From assembly GCF_004664715.2 (NCBI RefSeq), contig NC_051068.1, positions 18,724,506 to 18,788,505 of the forward strand: a stretch of 64,000 bases of DNA, given 5' to 3'. A model generated the notes under the pieces. It searched no databases and was not told where the DNA came from. It saw only the letters and a list, made by a program, of their open reading frames with translations. Both the position numbers and the translations under genes were made by a program. This document shows positions 37,176 through 49,832 of this stretch, one piece after another (the stretch's first letter is position 1; the number at the start of each line of letters is the position of its first letter). Source of the DNA: Peromyscus leucopus (taxonomy: Eukaryota > Chordata > Mammalia > Rodentia > Cricetidae).

Positions 37176-38375
37176 TAAACAAAAAATTGAAATTTTCAGC
37201 TAATTTTTTTAAAAATTAAGAGGAAAAGTTCAAGTAGGAGCCTCAGAGGTAATAGGAGGAACTTATAGACTGAGGAGGAGTAGGACAACATAGAGAATGA
37301 ATGAAGTATCCGAGGAAAAGGACAGCTGGTAAAGATCACGGGATTAGGGTCATTGTCAAAAAGAAGGATTTGCTTTCAGCTGAAAGAGTGTGGCTCTATT
37401 TCATATTATGAAAGAAAATTTATTGTAAATATAGATGATTTCACAGGTAGAGGATAGAAGATTGAAGGGAGTCAGGATTGGAGTTAGTTGTCTCCTCTCA
37501 ACTTGAAAGTCTATTCCATCAAGTCTTGTTTGACCCATATTAATATTAAATCCATATTAATACTGAATCCATCCTTGAGATGTTTATTTTGTATTGTGTG
37601 TAGTACAATACATAGAGAGGCTGATCCCTCCTTTTTAATAATAGCCAGAAGTCAAAACTAGAAGGGTAATCATTCTGAGTCTGGAGTACCTGTGAGTCAT
37701 CTTAGAGATGATTTCCATACTCTGTGTATATATATGTATATGTACAGATCTATGCCTGTGTCTGTGTGTATGCATCTGTGTATATGTCTTCATATGCATG
37801 CGTGTGGCCTTAGGAATTGTATTCATGGCTTTTCACACGATAGACAAGCATTCTACTGAGCTTATATCCCCAGCTGTCCAACATTTTGTTTCCTTTTCCC
37901 CATTCCTTTGTAAATATCCAATCTGTGGAATTTTAGTCAATATATAGATTTATTCCAGGAAGAGAAGAGAAAGCAGTCCTGTGTATGTTGGTGGCAATCT
38001 ACTGGTGGGAGTTGTTCAAGCAAATGTGTACGGTGTTTCTCTACAGTTAATTAGGAGTGGATATACTGTGAACGCCAGACTTTGGCTTTATTTAGTAACT
38101 AGTTCCTCGGGACCCTCTGTGCTAGAGACCTTGTCCACGTAATGCTTCTGCTGAATTTAAACTCATGCTTTAGCTTGTCCTTGTTTTCTTCCCTGTTACG
38201 CAGTCTAGTCATATATATCACAAAGAAGGTTTAAAAATTGTCTAATTATTTTAATGATTGACCTTCTGCAGTCATCTGAGAACCATTTCCACATTCCAGA
38301 CCTAATGTCTTTGTAATACAATGTTAATACCTCAGAATCTTCAAAGAAAATTGCTTGATCAAGTAGTAGGGCTGT

Positions 38376-38570
38376 AATTCAGTGTGGTGGAGTGCTTGCT
38401 AGCATGCTAGAAGCTCTGTGTCCTCCCTAGCACCACATAAAACCAGCCATGGTGGCTTAACACTTAGATTCCCAGCAAGAGACTTGTGAGCTCAGGGTAT
38501 CTTCTTTGTCTACATAGCAAGTTTGGAGCTGGATACAAGACCTTGTCTTTAAAAAGGAAGAAGAGACAAG
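38376..38570 (+). repeat. B4-type SINE
   Basis: An ID-like head (gtgtggtggagtgcttgctag … tgtcctccctagcacc) fused to a B1-like body (ccagccatggtggcttaacac … acaagaccttgtcttt). Confidence 0.7.
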
Positions 38571-38675
38571 ACTGAAAGTCTGGCCCATATTTTGCACTTC
38601 ATGGATGCTTGATGATGAATGGATGGATGCAGTTTCTTTTTTGTGTAAGTTTCTCATTAAAAATTATAATTTCGA

Positions 38676-38800
38676 CAGGTGTGGTGGTACACACCTTTAA
38701 TCACAGCACTTGAGAGGCAGAGGCAGGCAGATATCTCTGAGTCCAAGATGTGCCTGGTCTACGTAATAAGTATCAGGACTATGTAGAGAGACCCTGTTTT
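38676..38800 (+). repeat. B1 SINE
   Basis: gacaggtgtggtggtacacacc … gtagagagaccctg, followed by a T run that belongs to the next, inverted insertion. Confidence 0.85.
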
Positions 38801-38864
38801 TTTTTTTTTTTTTTATTTAATGATTCTTTTATTCTCCTTTCTTAGGCATTTTAACATTAACATT

Positions 38865-38955
38865 TTTGGTTTTTCGAGACAGGGTTTCTCTGTGTAGCTT
38901 TGCGCCTTTCCTGGAACTCACTCTGTAGCCCAGGCTGGCCTCGAACTCACAGAGA
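38865..38955 (-). repeat. B1 SINE, truncated, cricetid-type variant
   Basis: Reverse B1 from ttttcgagacagggtttctc to cctcgaactcacagag; the last third is missing. It is inverted relative to the B1 65 bp upstream. Confidence 0.9.
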
Positions 38956-39329
38956 GTACAACCCTTTCACAGACACCCATACATGAAAAATATGATAAAA
39001 CATTGCCTGGTATTTAAATAAACAATGAACTACATAGATGATAGACATCCCATTCTATACATTGCAGCAGAAAAATATCTATCTCTGAGTGAAAGCACAA
39101 TGGAAAATGACAAGAGCCACAGAAGGAATATAAGGACCACAGGTTGATTGTGACTAAAAGATTTGCCACACATACTTTAATATCTACCTCAAATATTGCA
39201 AATTAGAAACCGCGATGCAGTGTTCTCCATCAGTCTTGAGTGAACATGCTTTGTAATTTGCTTCCTTCAAGGCTATGATGATAAAGAAGGGAAGAATGCT
39301 CTTTTTAGAACATCTGTAGCCATTCACAT

Positions 39330-39655
39330 TAGTTTTCTGTCATTACAAATACCTGAGGTGCTCAGCTTAACAAACAGGTTTATTTGGGCTCCCAGCATGG
39401 TAGTTTCAGTTTATTTGGCCACATCGCTTTTTGGCCTATAATGAGATAGGAAATCATGGCAGAAACGTGGCAAAACCAAGCTCCTTTACCTCGTGACCAT
39501 GAGGCAAAAGAGAGGAAGAGGCAGGCCATTACTCTTTCTGTTATGGACACACCTTCGTTGATTTTATGATCTCCTCCTAGACCCCACCTCGGAACCATGC
39601 TACTGCCTCTTAGTGCCTTCCTGCAAACTACACCACTAACACTGGAGCCCTATCT
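39330..39655 (-). repeat. Old LTR-like repeat, antisense
   Basis: ttttctgtcattacaaatacc … ggtttatttgggctcccagc … aaatcatggcagaaacgtgg is the reverse layout of an old mammalian LTR family. The family is not assigned. Confidence 0.45.
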
Positions 39656-40547
39656 GATACTTGGCATCCACATAGAATACTCTTGCATCTTTATTTATTC
39701 TTTTGTGACATCTGGATACTCACCAAGGCTGCAGAGTTTCTAAAAAAAATAAAGCATAGTCACTTTCTTTTGCCTTGGTTATAGTTCTGATGATTGATTA
39801 TATAACAAGTTTGGATAATTGCTGGCTTGGCCAAGGTTCACATCACTTATTTAAAGGAATTTGTGATTTGTTAAGCCCTGGTGTATCCTATTACCCAGTT
39901 CTCTAGCCCAAAGCTTTAGATGCTGATTTAATCTGGAAATGGTAATTAGACTCCCAGTAAATAGCCCGTGTTCAAGAGGCTGTCTGGTAATGAGAGGATA
40001 TCATTAGAATGGAGACCCGTTTGTTTGAGCAGAGTTCAGGCAGCACTGATATGAAGCAGTGGTCAAAGTCAGGTTTACTGATGATCTTAATTTTTAGTAA
40101 GAAGAATCCTAAAGCAAGTTACTTATCTAATGGGTAGGAATAAAAACACCTTTCATGCACTACTGCACGGCTAATCAGGCTAGCTCTGGGGGCGGGGCTA
40201 GTTGCTGTTGTTGTTTTGTGTTGTACTGATATCTGCCTCACATCCAAGTGTGCTGGAAACTATTTGTGTTTTAGTTGAACTGTGTTCATCTTTCTGTGTA
40301 GTATTTTTTGTTCAGGTGAACCTTTGGATAGTTATTTCTTTCTTTAACCCCCTCCAGTTTCCATTCTTACCTGTTAGGTGTCTCAGTTAAATGTGAACAA
40401 ATTAACCACACTCTGTACAGTTTTCTGCTTCTTCCCTAGAGTTTGTGCTCATTAATTTGCAAAGAAACCAAATATTGAGACTGGCAGAAGAGGTTGCAGA
40501 CACTGTTTGCACACCATCCTTATAGCTTTCCCTTTAGCGTGTTCTGT

Positions 40548-40757
40548 TTGTTTGAACCTTTCTTTTTAAGTTTTCTGTCCTGTGTTTTGCCTACTTGTAT
40601 GTCTGTGAACCACATGTGTACCTGGGTGCCCATAGAGGCCAGAATCCCCGGTAGCTGGAGTTCTGGACAGTTGTGAGAGCCACCATGTTGGTTCTGGGAC
40701 CGTAGCCCATGTCCTGTGGAAGAGCAGCCAGAGCTGAGCCATCTCTCCAGCCCCTCG
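40548..40757 (-). repeat. B2 SINE, antisense
   Basis: Reverse B2: cacatgtgtacctgggtgcc, agaggccagaatcc, gtggaagagcagccagagc, ctgagccatctctccagccc. Confidence 0.92.
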
Positions 40758-41396
40758 TTTGCTCTTCTAAGCATGTACCACTTTGATCTCTTTGGGGTCA
40801 CAAAATGAGTAAGAAAGACAGTTATGAGTGGTTAATACAAGAGGACATACAATGCTGAGTCATACCGTCTCACTAGACAGTGCATTTCTGTGCTAGTCTT
40901 TTGTCTGGTAGAGGAAGTGTGGACAGTGACATTTCATGCACTGCATTCCAATCCTCTCTCCGCTGTTTACAAGCTGCAATACATTTAATTTGGTGAGTTA
41001 GTTATTGCTGACACTGTAAAATTGCAATAATAATACTTTCACAGGTTTTAAAGATTATAAATAATATTTAGGATACTTGATACAAAATAGCTGTTATTTA
41101 TTATTCTCATTATTGAGAAATACTATTTTCATTTAATAAAGTTAGATTCTCACATATATAAACGTTTCCTATTCCTGCTATAACAAGTTACACAAAATAG
41201 CTCCTTAGACAATACATGTGTTTTGATACTGTAATTCTGGAAGTTGAAAGTCGGGTGTTCAGGGTGCCACTGAACTAAATGCAATATATCTGCAAGCCTG
41301 CGCTACTTCCTCTAGGTTATAGAACAGTCTATTTTGGGTTTTTTGTTTGTTTGTTTTTGTTTCTTTGCTGTTATCTTGAGCGTCGTCGTCCTCCCC

Positions 41397-41416
41397 GGGG
41401 GGGGCGCCCCCCCCCC
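41397..41416. repeat. G8-CG-C10 palindromic GC block
   Basis: Eight G, then CG, then ten C; 41397-41414 is a perfect 18-bp palindrome. CCCC and several CGTCGT units precede it, in an otherwise AT-rich intron. Confidence 0.9.
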
Positions 41417-42077
41417 GCATTTGCTTGGCTGGCATTGTTCTTACATCTCTCCCACTCAGAGGCCCTTTCTAATTATAGAAATCTGTCCAGATAAACTGAG
41501 CTAATCCTTCTGTCAGATCAGATGATGACCAACCTTAGTTCCACCTATAACTGTGACTCCCTTGTCTTAGACCATAGCACAGTCAGAACTCAGAGACTAG
41601 TAAGGCCTTTAGACGGCCAGGCTTATCAGCAAGGAGAAAGGAATGCCATGAGGTGTTGGTTAGGCCGGGCTCAGACAATTAGGTTGTGAGGAGAGCAGTT
41701 CTGTGGGCCAGTCACTTAGCTGCTGGGCTTATTCCTCAGACCTGCTCTAAAGCTCATTAAGACTCTTAGGACTATATCTAGATACCCTTTGATTCAACAC
41801 TGACAAAGCAGAAACAACACTGAAAACAGAGAAACCACAAAGATGTCCTTTAGTAGGTGAACAGACACGCAACCTGTGATACACACAAACTGTTCACTGT
41901 CATTATACATTATAAGTAAGGAAGTTATAATGCCAAGAAAATACACAGAAGACCCTCATGAGCAGGCCATACTGTATAATTCCAAATATATGGCATTCTG
42001 GAAAAGATAAAAGTAAAAGAATGAAACGGTTAGAGGAAGGAAAGGGTGAGAAGCCAGAGAAAAAGTGTTTTTCAGGA

Positions 42078-42468
42078 CACTGTTACAGTTTGAATGTGAA
42101 ATACCCCTAGCCCCAAGCTCAGATGTACCCAGGCATTTGAGCCAATCAGTGAGAGATGATTGGGTTGTGATTTTAATCTATGGGCGGGATTGTAGTCTGA
42201 TGATATGGGAAGAAAGGGATAGGGAGTGGAGCCTGGTTGGAAGAAGGAGATCACCTGAGGTTGTGTTGTTCCTAGCCCATTCCTATAGGTCTCTCTGCTT
42301 CCTGGTTGTAGGCTCCAGTCAGGTGCCCTTAGCACCAGGATATTCTGCCTCGCCATTGACTGAAATGAACTTTTCAAAACTAGGCAACTAAACAAATAAT
42401 TCCTTCTTGAAATGATTTCTCTTAGGTGTTTTGCACAGGGCCAGAAAGTATGACTAATAGAAACAATG
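42078..42468 (+). repeat. ORR1 (MaLR) LTR
   Basis: It starts tgttacagtttgaatgtgaaa, has the ggcgggattgtag and cttcctggttgtaggctcc blocks and ends ggccagaaagtatgactaatag, as ORR1 LTRs do. It is a solo LTR in gene sense orientation. Confidence 0.8.
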
Positions 42469-44009
42469 AAGCTAATGCTGTGTAGTAGAGTGCACTGTGA
42501 ACCCTGATGTAAGCCATGGGCCTGGGGGACAGTCAATATAGCCTCAGATAGAATCAGCAGACTAATTGGGCAGGATAGGTGATGAAGATTGCTGTGTGTA
42601 TAGGGCAGAGGAGATATGAGCATTCTGTATTTAATGATTAAACTGTGGAGTTGAAACTACCCTAAAAAGCACTTTTTTTTTTAATGTAAGGGGTGGGTGT
42701 GAGTTAAAGATGTCTCTCTGAGCCTGTCCTCATCTCCACTACCAGTTTCCCAGTCTTCTCGTTCAGCTTTATCTCTTCAGTGTAGTTGATTAAGCCAGCT
42801 TTTCCCTGCCCTTTGGGTTTCTTAGTGCCACAAAGCAGATAGATGACTGCAGAGTTGATTCTAATGAAAAGAATCCTATCTTTCTGTAATTGCTATCTCA
42901 TAACTGAGAACTGCATTCCTGAGGAAGAACTTGCTATCATTTTAATGTATAGTCTACTTCTTCTGGAATGCAAGTATACTCCACCCACGGAGGACCACTA
43001 CGCCGTGAGTGATTGGCTATAAAAACAGCCGAGGAAAGTCATTTTTCATTGTTATCCTTCAGATGGGCCTTCAAAACAGGGCTTTAAGGCTGGTCTTTTA
43101 AGAAGAGCTGAGGACAGTTTCTTATAGAAGGCAGAGTCATTTGTTTAGGAGCTAACAATTACTAGGATTATTTAAAAATAAATGAGTGGAAGGTCAGAAC
43201 AGAAAGGATTGGGGAAGGAAGAGAGGAAAGAAAGGGAAGAAAGAATGACACCATGTTTTCTGTGTCACAGTTTTGAGGCACCTAGTGGAGTGCTTTACAG
43301 GATTTTCTACTTGGACAGAGTAAGAAAAACAGTGTTTTTCTTTGGGGTTTTTTAAATCAGAGACAATGTACAACAATTATTTGCTTCCTAAGAACTATAA
43401 TCACATAGGTGTGTCACAGTCTTATGTTTGCTTGGTTTCTGAAGCCAAGTCAAAGGTTTTACCACCCTGAAATCGGCACAGCATGGGCTCAAGAAGATCT
43501 TTCTGGGCACCAGCTTTTTGGTTTCTGTAGAGTGAGACACAGTATTACTTACTCTTACCCAGCACTGGACTACAAAGGATGCTGGAGCAATGTGAGATTC
43601 TGCTCAAGGGAGGAGCAGTTTAAGTCAGTCTTGGTCCCTGAATGATGCCATGGTGTTAATGGTTAGTAGTTGACATCATAATCTTTCATCCATATACTTT
43701 GATGTTTATGTTAGTGAGTAGAGATGCTAGAGAGGAACTCATATCTTTCAAATAATTCTTTCCTCCTGTTACTGCCATCTTTTCATTCAGCTAATTTTAG
43801 AAGAATTAAAAGAACCATTTTTCTTATACAGAATCCCAAATGAAGATCAAGCGAGCTTCATAGGAAGATTTACTACATCCTGGGGAGGTAACTACAGTAT
43901 GAGGAACAAATATGGCCCAAAGCCTGTTTTTGTAAAGCCCAAAAGCTAGAAACACATTTACATTTTTAAGTAAGTGGAGAAAAGTCAACAGATGATTGTG
44001 TGACACATT

Positions 44010-44438
44010 GTCATGGTTAGGGTTCCTATTGCTGCAATAAAACACCATGACCAAAAAGCAAGTTGGGGAGGAAAGGGTTTCTTTGACTTACACTTAACAC
44101 ATTGCTATTCATTACCAAAGGAAGTCAGGACAGGAACTCAAGCAGGGCTGGATCCTGGAGGCAGGAGCTGATGTAGAGGCCATGGAGGGTGCTGCTTATT
44201 GACTTGCTCCACATGGCTTACTCCACATGGCTTGCTCAGCCTGCTTTCTTAAAGAACCTAGGACCACTGGCCTGGGGATGGCACCACCCACAATGGGCTG
44301 GGCCCTTCCCCATTGATCACTGAGAAAATGCCTTATAGCTCGATCTCATGGAGGCATTTCCTCAACTGAGGCTCCTTCCTCTCTGATGACTCTAGTTTGT
44401 ATCAAGGTGACACACAAAACTAACCAGTACACATGTTA
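44010..44438 (-). repeat. Abundant rodent LTR-like repeat, antisense
   Basis: gttagggttcctattgctgc, accatgaccaaaaagcaagt, gaactcaagcagggctggat, atggcaccacccacaatggg, ctccttcctctctgatgact and aaggtgacacacaaaactaa are the successive blocks of a very common rodent repeat. I cannot give its database name with confidence. Confidence 0.8.
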
Positions 44439-45994
44439 AAAAATATGTGAAGTTCAAATTTCAGTGTCATCAAGTTTCTTGGGAACACATCACACTTGGT
44501 CTTTGCATCCTTAGCCTTCAGCAGTGACACTCGCAGGGGCAGGTTTAAGGGCCTACAGGAGATGCTGGTTTCTTCCCTAAGCCAGATCTGCCCCGTGTAA
44601 AAGTCACAGAATCATTTTGCCATCCACTAATCTAATGCTTTTCACCATTCTCTACCCTCACCTACACACTGGATCTTCCTTCTTCCCTCCCTTGGGCTTC
44701 ACATATGCACACACATGGACACAGCTCATTCTTTTTACATTGTTTACAATTAGAGTGAAATCCTTTGTGAGTCTGCAGTAAGTGCTCAGGGGAGTCGCTT
44801 TCTGCCTCCCTCTCTGTGGCTTTCCTTCCCTCTATCTTTATGGAGAATTTCTAAGGTGGCTTTTTCCCCAGTATGTTTTTGTTTTCAAGGTGGGAGTTAG
44901 ATCCGGATACAGTCTTTCACTTCCATGGAAAGTTCTGTGTTAGTATGTGGTCTCATTTTTAACCTACTTGCACATGCCCCAGTTATCTGAGATCGCTTTC
45001 ACATGGGCTGAGGTTAAGCTTTATTTCTTTTGGCTTATCCCTCCCTCAGCAGACACTTCCTCTTTGCCTTGAAAGGACAAAACGATGTTCAGCTGTCTGG
45101 GCCTGGGCCCAGTATTTGATTTATACATTATTTAATTTCCTCCTGAAAATTGGAAGCAGGACTCTCAGGAATGGAAGTGAGTAGTTTTCGTTTGTTTAAG
45201 AACACTTTTAGATTTAATATAATCAGTAGTAGATGTCATCATGATTGAGGGCGACTTAAGGTGAAACAAATACAAGTTAATACAAAGGAAAAGTACACGA
45301 CAGTAGAGAAGAGCTGAGGTTTCTGAATCACTGCTGCTGGGTTGTCTGTGCCACACATGGGGTGTGCTCACTGGGTGCCCTCTGGCCTGGGTTAAGTTGC
45401 AGTTCCAGAGCATTTCCTCAGAACCACTACTAACTGCCTGTACCTCCACAACTGCACATGCCAGTGTGTATGTGAATACTAAGATGATTGGAAATTTTTA
45501 TATTAGTGATTCATACTAGAAATAACATTTTGTGCTTCATAGGGTTTGGGGGTAGTATAGTCCTCTTGACATGTTCCTCTGAGGTTACAGCCTACCTCCT
45601 CTTCAATACCTAAGCTCGTAAGGATCTGGTGCACCTGCTTCCTGCCCCTCCTTGCTGGGACTATTTGCTCACACCTCCCTCCCCATACTGCTGATCTGAT
45701 CTCACTGTAGCTCTGTCCTCCTGGTAATCAGCCCTAACTAGCCTTAGTTTCCCTGTTGTTCTCACCCTATCTGCCAGATAACCCTTCTGAAAACCTTCAG
45801 GCTTCCTGTTCCTTTGTTGCCTCTTTTCATACAGACCTCATTCCCTAGTGTGGAGATGAGCGTAAATGTTCCCAAGGGCATTTCTTGGACCTCTTTTCCC
45901 CCGGGTGTGCTCAGACTTTTGACATTGTGTCACAGAGCTGTCATCTACAAAGGTCCCACTTGAGAGCTGCTCAGTCACTTTGCAACAAAAGAAC

Positions 45995-46305
45995 GATGGA
46001 GGCTGGGGAGATGAGTCAGTCAGTAAAGTACTTGCTGTGCAAATATGAGGAGCTCAGTTCAGTTCCTGGACCCATATAAAACTAGGTACAGTGGTGGTCC
46101 ATGTCCTAACCAGCACTGGGGAGGCAGCGACAAGTGGAGAAGATTGGCCAGCCAGGCTAGCTAATTGGTGAGCTCCAGGTTCATTGAAAGATCCTATCTC
46201 AAAAGATAAGATGGAGAACCATTGAGGAAGACAGCCATTGAAGAAGACACATGCATTATGCACATACTTATACAAGCATGCATACACCACACACACAAAA
46301 TGGAA
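45995..46305 (+). repeat. B3/B4-type SINE
   Basis: gaggctggggagatgagtcag (B2-type head) leads into agtggtggtccatgtcctaac, a B1-like body, and a CA-rich tail. Confidence 0.75.
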
Positions 46306-47334
46306 ATATTTTAAAGCTTACAAGTTTGTATTGAACCCCATTCATAGCAGTCTTTGGCTGTATGTGACCCATCACCCACAGATTGAACACACCCGGGTGG
46401 CAGCTCATCTTTTCTGAGTGCCAGCGCCTTAGAAGCTTAGAGGGCTGCAGGCAAGCATAGTTGGGAAACTACTTGAGTCCTAACAGGATGCTTCTGACTC
46501 CCTTGAAAGTGGTCTATGCTCTACTACTTCTGTGTCTTCCCACAGACCAGCTTCCCAGGGAGTGAACACTACCTGCACATCATCATGGTCCTTTAAAACT
46601 CAGGCCCTAAAGAGCTCCTTGAATGTTGTTCAGCTCCCAGCACATGCTCTCTACTCTTCTACCTCAAGGTGGTCTAATGGACTAGATAGAGAACAGTTAC
46701 TATAGTTGGACATATGTGCATCTAAATCTTAGCTTTTGTGTGATTTGGGGCCATCTGTTTAAATACATTAAAATCTGGTTTGTTGATTTTCATTTATTAG
46801 TTTTGTTTATATCTGGAGGAGATGTTTTCTGCATGATGGATTGTTTGGCAGCTTAAATGAAGGCCCAGAGCCCTTGAAGCTCCTCAGCCCTATACACTGA
46901 ATGGTGGTGCTATTAGTGGTCCTAACTTTCATCATTACTGTTCTCCCTTGCCAGTGTTCCATGTTTCTCATGTCAGCTCATCCTTGCACATTCTAAAAAA
47001 GCATTGGTGGCTTATTTTCCTATCTGCATTCCACAAATGTTGAGGTTTTCCTTCTAATCCATTTCCCTGTGTGTAACACAGTGACTTTTCCCAAATTTTT
47101 TCATAAGTGAGTTCAGGTGAGTAGAGTAACTTTTCTTCTCCCCTAAGGGAAATGCTGGCAATACAGTGTTCGTAGAATTCAGAGATGCAAAGTTTACAAT
47201 TGTATCTTCAAAAGTCATTTTTCTCTTACGTTAATACACTGAAGCTTAAAACAAATCAGCTTTTTAATTTACTGTTCTGCAGTTATTGAGACTAAAGGGC
47301 TTGTATATTTATATCTGGTCTGAATAATTTTGTT

Positions 47335-47475
47335 TTTCTTTGGAGACAGACTTATTGTGTAGCTCCAGCTGTCCTGGAACTGCTCTATAAATCAGGCCAT
47401 CCTCAAACTCAGAGATCCACCTGCCTCTGCATCCCTAGTGTTTGGATTAAAGTATGTACCACCATGCCCAACTAG
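47335..47475 (-). repeat. B1 SINE
   Basis: Reverse B1: ggagacagacttattgtgtag … gagatccacctgcctctgc … tgtaccaccatgccc. Confidence 0.88.
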
Positions 47476-47499
47476 TAATTCTTTCTTTAATAATAACTA

Positions 47500-47655
47500 C
47501 TTCGGTACCTGTTTGATGGATCAGCTGGTAAAGGCACCTGCTGCCAAGCCTGAGAATCTAAATTTAATTCCTGGGACCCACGTGGTTAAAGGAGAAAAGT
47601 AGTTCCAGCAAGTCGTCCTCCACTATTGTGAGCCTGTTCCCCATTCTAATACACA
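47500..47655 (+). repeat. B3-type SINE
   Basis: gtttgatggatcagctggtaaa … ttcctgggacccacgtgg … aagtcgtcctccactattgtg is a B2/B3-type pattern. Its tail runs into the CA/CG run. Confidence 0.65.
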
Positions 47656-47701
<46 letters not shown>

Positions 47702-47707
47702 GCGCGC
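47656..47707. repeat. (CA)n(CG)n alternating run
   Basis: About 15 CA units pass directly into about ten CG units, about 50 bp of strict purine-pyrimidine alternation. Confidence 0.96.
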
Positions 47708-48587
47708 TCTCAAATACGTAGAATTTTTAAAAGAACTACTCTGTAGTTGATTTATAAATGCTATCAGAAGTAAAATATTTGAGAAGATATATCCAAGCAT
47801 TAAGCTACTTTTTAGTTGTTGTTTTTTTCTACTTTATAAGGTCAGCCAACAGCAAAGTTTTGCACTTAAAATACCAGCAGTTTTTCCATCTACATATTTT
47901 TTCTTAAATAAATATTCCTTTTTCTCTTTAGCATATTTCTGAAACACAACTTTTCTGCTTTTGAGAAGTAACACATGGCCAGCTAGCTTATCATCCTAAA
48001 AACTATGTCTGTAGATTAGGCTCTGCTGTTAGTTTGAAGGCTCATAGAGTGAAGGCGTGGCTCTGTTCCTCACAGTCTGAATCTCTGTCTTACAACAAAG
48101 CCATGCTTGGATTTAGCTTACAGACCAGACAGAAGTTCAGAGCCTTAGCAAACACACATATTCACATGGAGTACCTTCTTAAAAGGACCTGCTGAAGGAC
48201 CATCCTGATCAGTGCTCAGAAAGGCCACTCAGCAAAGTTGTGGGCCAGGATGTGGGCCCTACTCAGGACTCACACTGAATCCACACTGGAACACTTTGAG
48301 AAGTTATGTATACTTTCTGTGGAGTATAAAATGGTGTCAAAGTTGAGATCTTTAACATTCATTTAGTCTAATCCTAGTTAATCGCTAAGAATTTTTATTT
48401 GGTTTCTATGTTTAATGCAACCCAATTTTGTAGAACTCTTGCCAACCACAAGCATCAAATAATTAGTCACAGGCAGCTCTTCTTATTTATTATTATTATT
48501 AACCTAAATTTGCACAGTGTTGTACAGTTCAATGGTGCTGAAGGCTGTGGGTAGTTTTTTTAGTTTTTGCCAAATCTCTCTTTTTAA

Positions 48588-48800
48588 ACTACTTTTATTT
48601 TACTTTTGTGTGTCTGGGTGTTTTCCCTGTCTGTCTGTCTGTGCACCACATGCCTACTTATGTTGTTCATATCTGTGGTACGTAAGTATGTAATCATCTG
48701 GGAATTAGAAGATACACCTGCGCATTACCATGTACATGATAAGTTGATGTGGTAGGATCACAGTGATTCTAATAACCTCTAAATAAGACCATTCTGAGCT
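48588..48800 (-). repeat. B2-like SINE, decayed, antisense
   Basis: ttttgtgtgtctgggtgtttt, tctgtgcaccacatgcctac and the following segment keep the reverse B2 order but are strongly diverged. Confidence 0.4.
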
Positions 48801-49195
48801 TCCGATTGTTGCTTTCTAAGCCCATGGTTGCTGCTCCAGAACTTCTGAGCTAAGACTGAGCTGACCTGAGACAAGCCTCATTATTAGCACGGCTCCTGCA
48901 GCAGAGCATCTGCAGGCATGGTGAGCCCCAGAAGACTGACTAAACTCTAGTAGCCATGCTAGGAGAAAGGCCAAGTCAGTGCCACATTACATGAAACTCC
49001 TTGGAGAAATGTAGAGACAAGCTGTGCCTAGAGCAAGCAAAGGCATGAAGCCTTGGAAAGCTGGTAACAGTAAGAGGAAAATGAAAGAGCAGAGGCAAGT
49101 GGTGAGAATATGATTTTTGAAATTTACCTTTTCCAAAATTTTAAATTTTTAGTGGTTAAAAAAAAAAGATGCAGGTTGGGAAGGCCTCTGTGACA

Positions 49196-49227
49196 ACCAC
49201 CACCACTACCACCACCACCACTACCAA
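49196..49227. repeat. (CAC/TAC)n trinucleotide run
   Basis: Ten trinucleotide units of ACC/CAC with TAC interruptions. Confidence 0.85.
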
Positions 49228-49388
49228 AATAACAGCCTAGACAGGAAGCCAATGAAGAGTAGCTCTCCACAGTTGATAGCTTCTGGTGGAGGTGTGGGAG
49301 GAAAAGGACTCAGTTCTGTTGAAGGGGGAGGCCACTAAGAATTTGACCCTGCTCCAGCAAGTATACAGGCAGCACAAAGTGAACTTCA

Positions 49389-49552
49389 TTTTTTTTTTTT
49401 TTTGGATTTTCGAGACAGGGTTTCTCTGCGTAGCTTTGCGCCTTTCCTGGAGCTCACTTGGTAGCCCAGGCTGGCCTCGAACTCACAGAGATCCGCCTGG
49501 CTCTGCCTCCCGAGTGCTGGGATTAAAGGCGTGCGCCACCACCACCCGGCTC
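49389..49552 (-). repeat. B1 SINE, cricetid-type variant
   Basis: Reverse full-length B1 with the gtagctttgcgcctttcctg segment; ends gtgcgccaccaccacccggc. It is little diverged, so probably young. Confidence 0.97.
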
Positions 49553-49694
49553 ATTTTTTTTTTTTTTAATTTTAATTTTTTATATCTTTTGAGAGAGTCA
49601 CAAGGAGGGCAGACATGGAAAGACTGTGACGGGATTGTGATAGGGTACACAATGTGAAACTCCAAGAGAATCAGTAAAAATGTTATGGGGAGGG

Positions 49695-49832
49695 GTGCAG
49701 GTTGCAGGGTGATGATGACATAAACCTTAAATCCCAGCACTCAGGAGGCGGATCTCCATGAATTATTGGCCAGCCTGGTCTACAGAGCTAGTTCCAGGCC
49801 AGCCAGTGTTACACAGAGAAACCCTGTCTTAG
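49695..49832 (+). repeat. B1 SINE, partly diverged
   Basis: aaatcccagcactcaggagg … cagcctggtctacagagcta … ttacacagagaaaccctgtc. It faces the reverse B1 143 bp upstream. Confidence 0.88.

Noticed and set aside
42072..42623. A 183-codon minus-strand open frame
   Set aside because: Most of it is the reverse strand of an ORR1 LTR; no protein family is recognisable.
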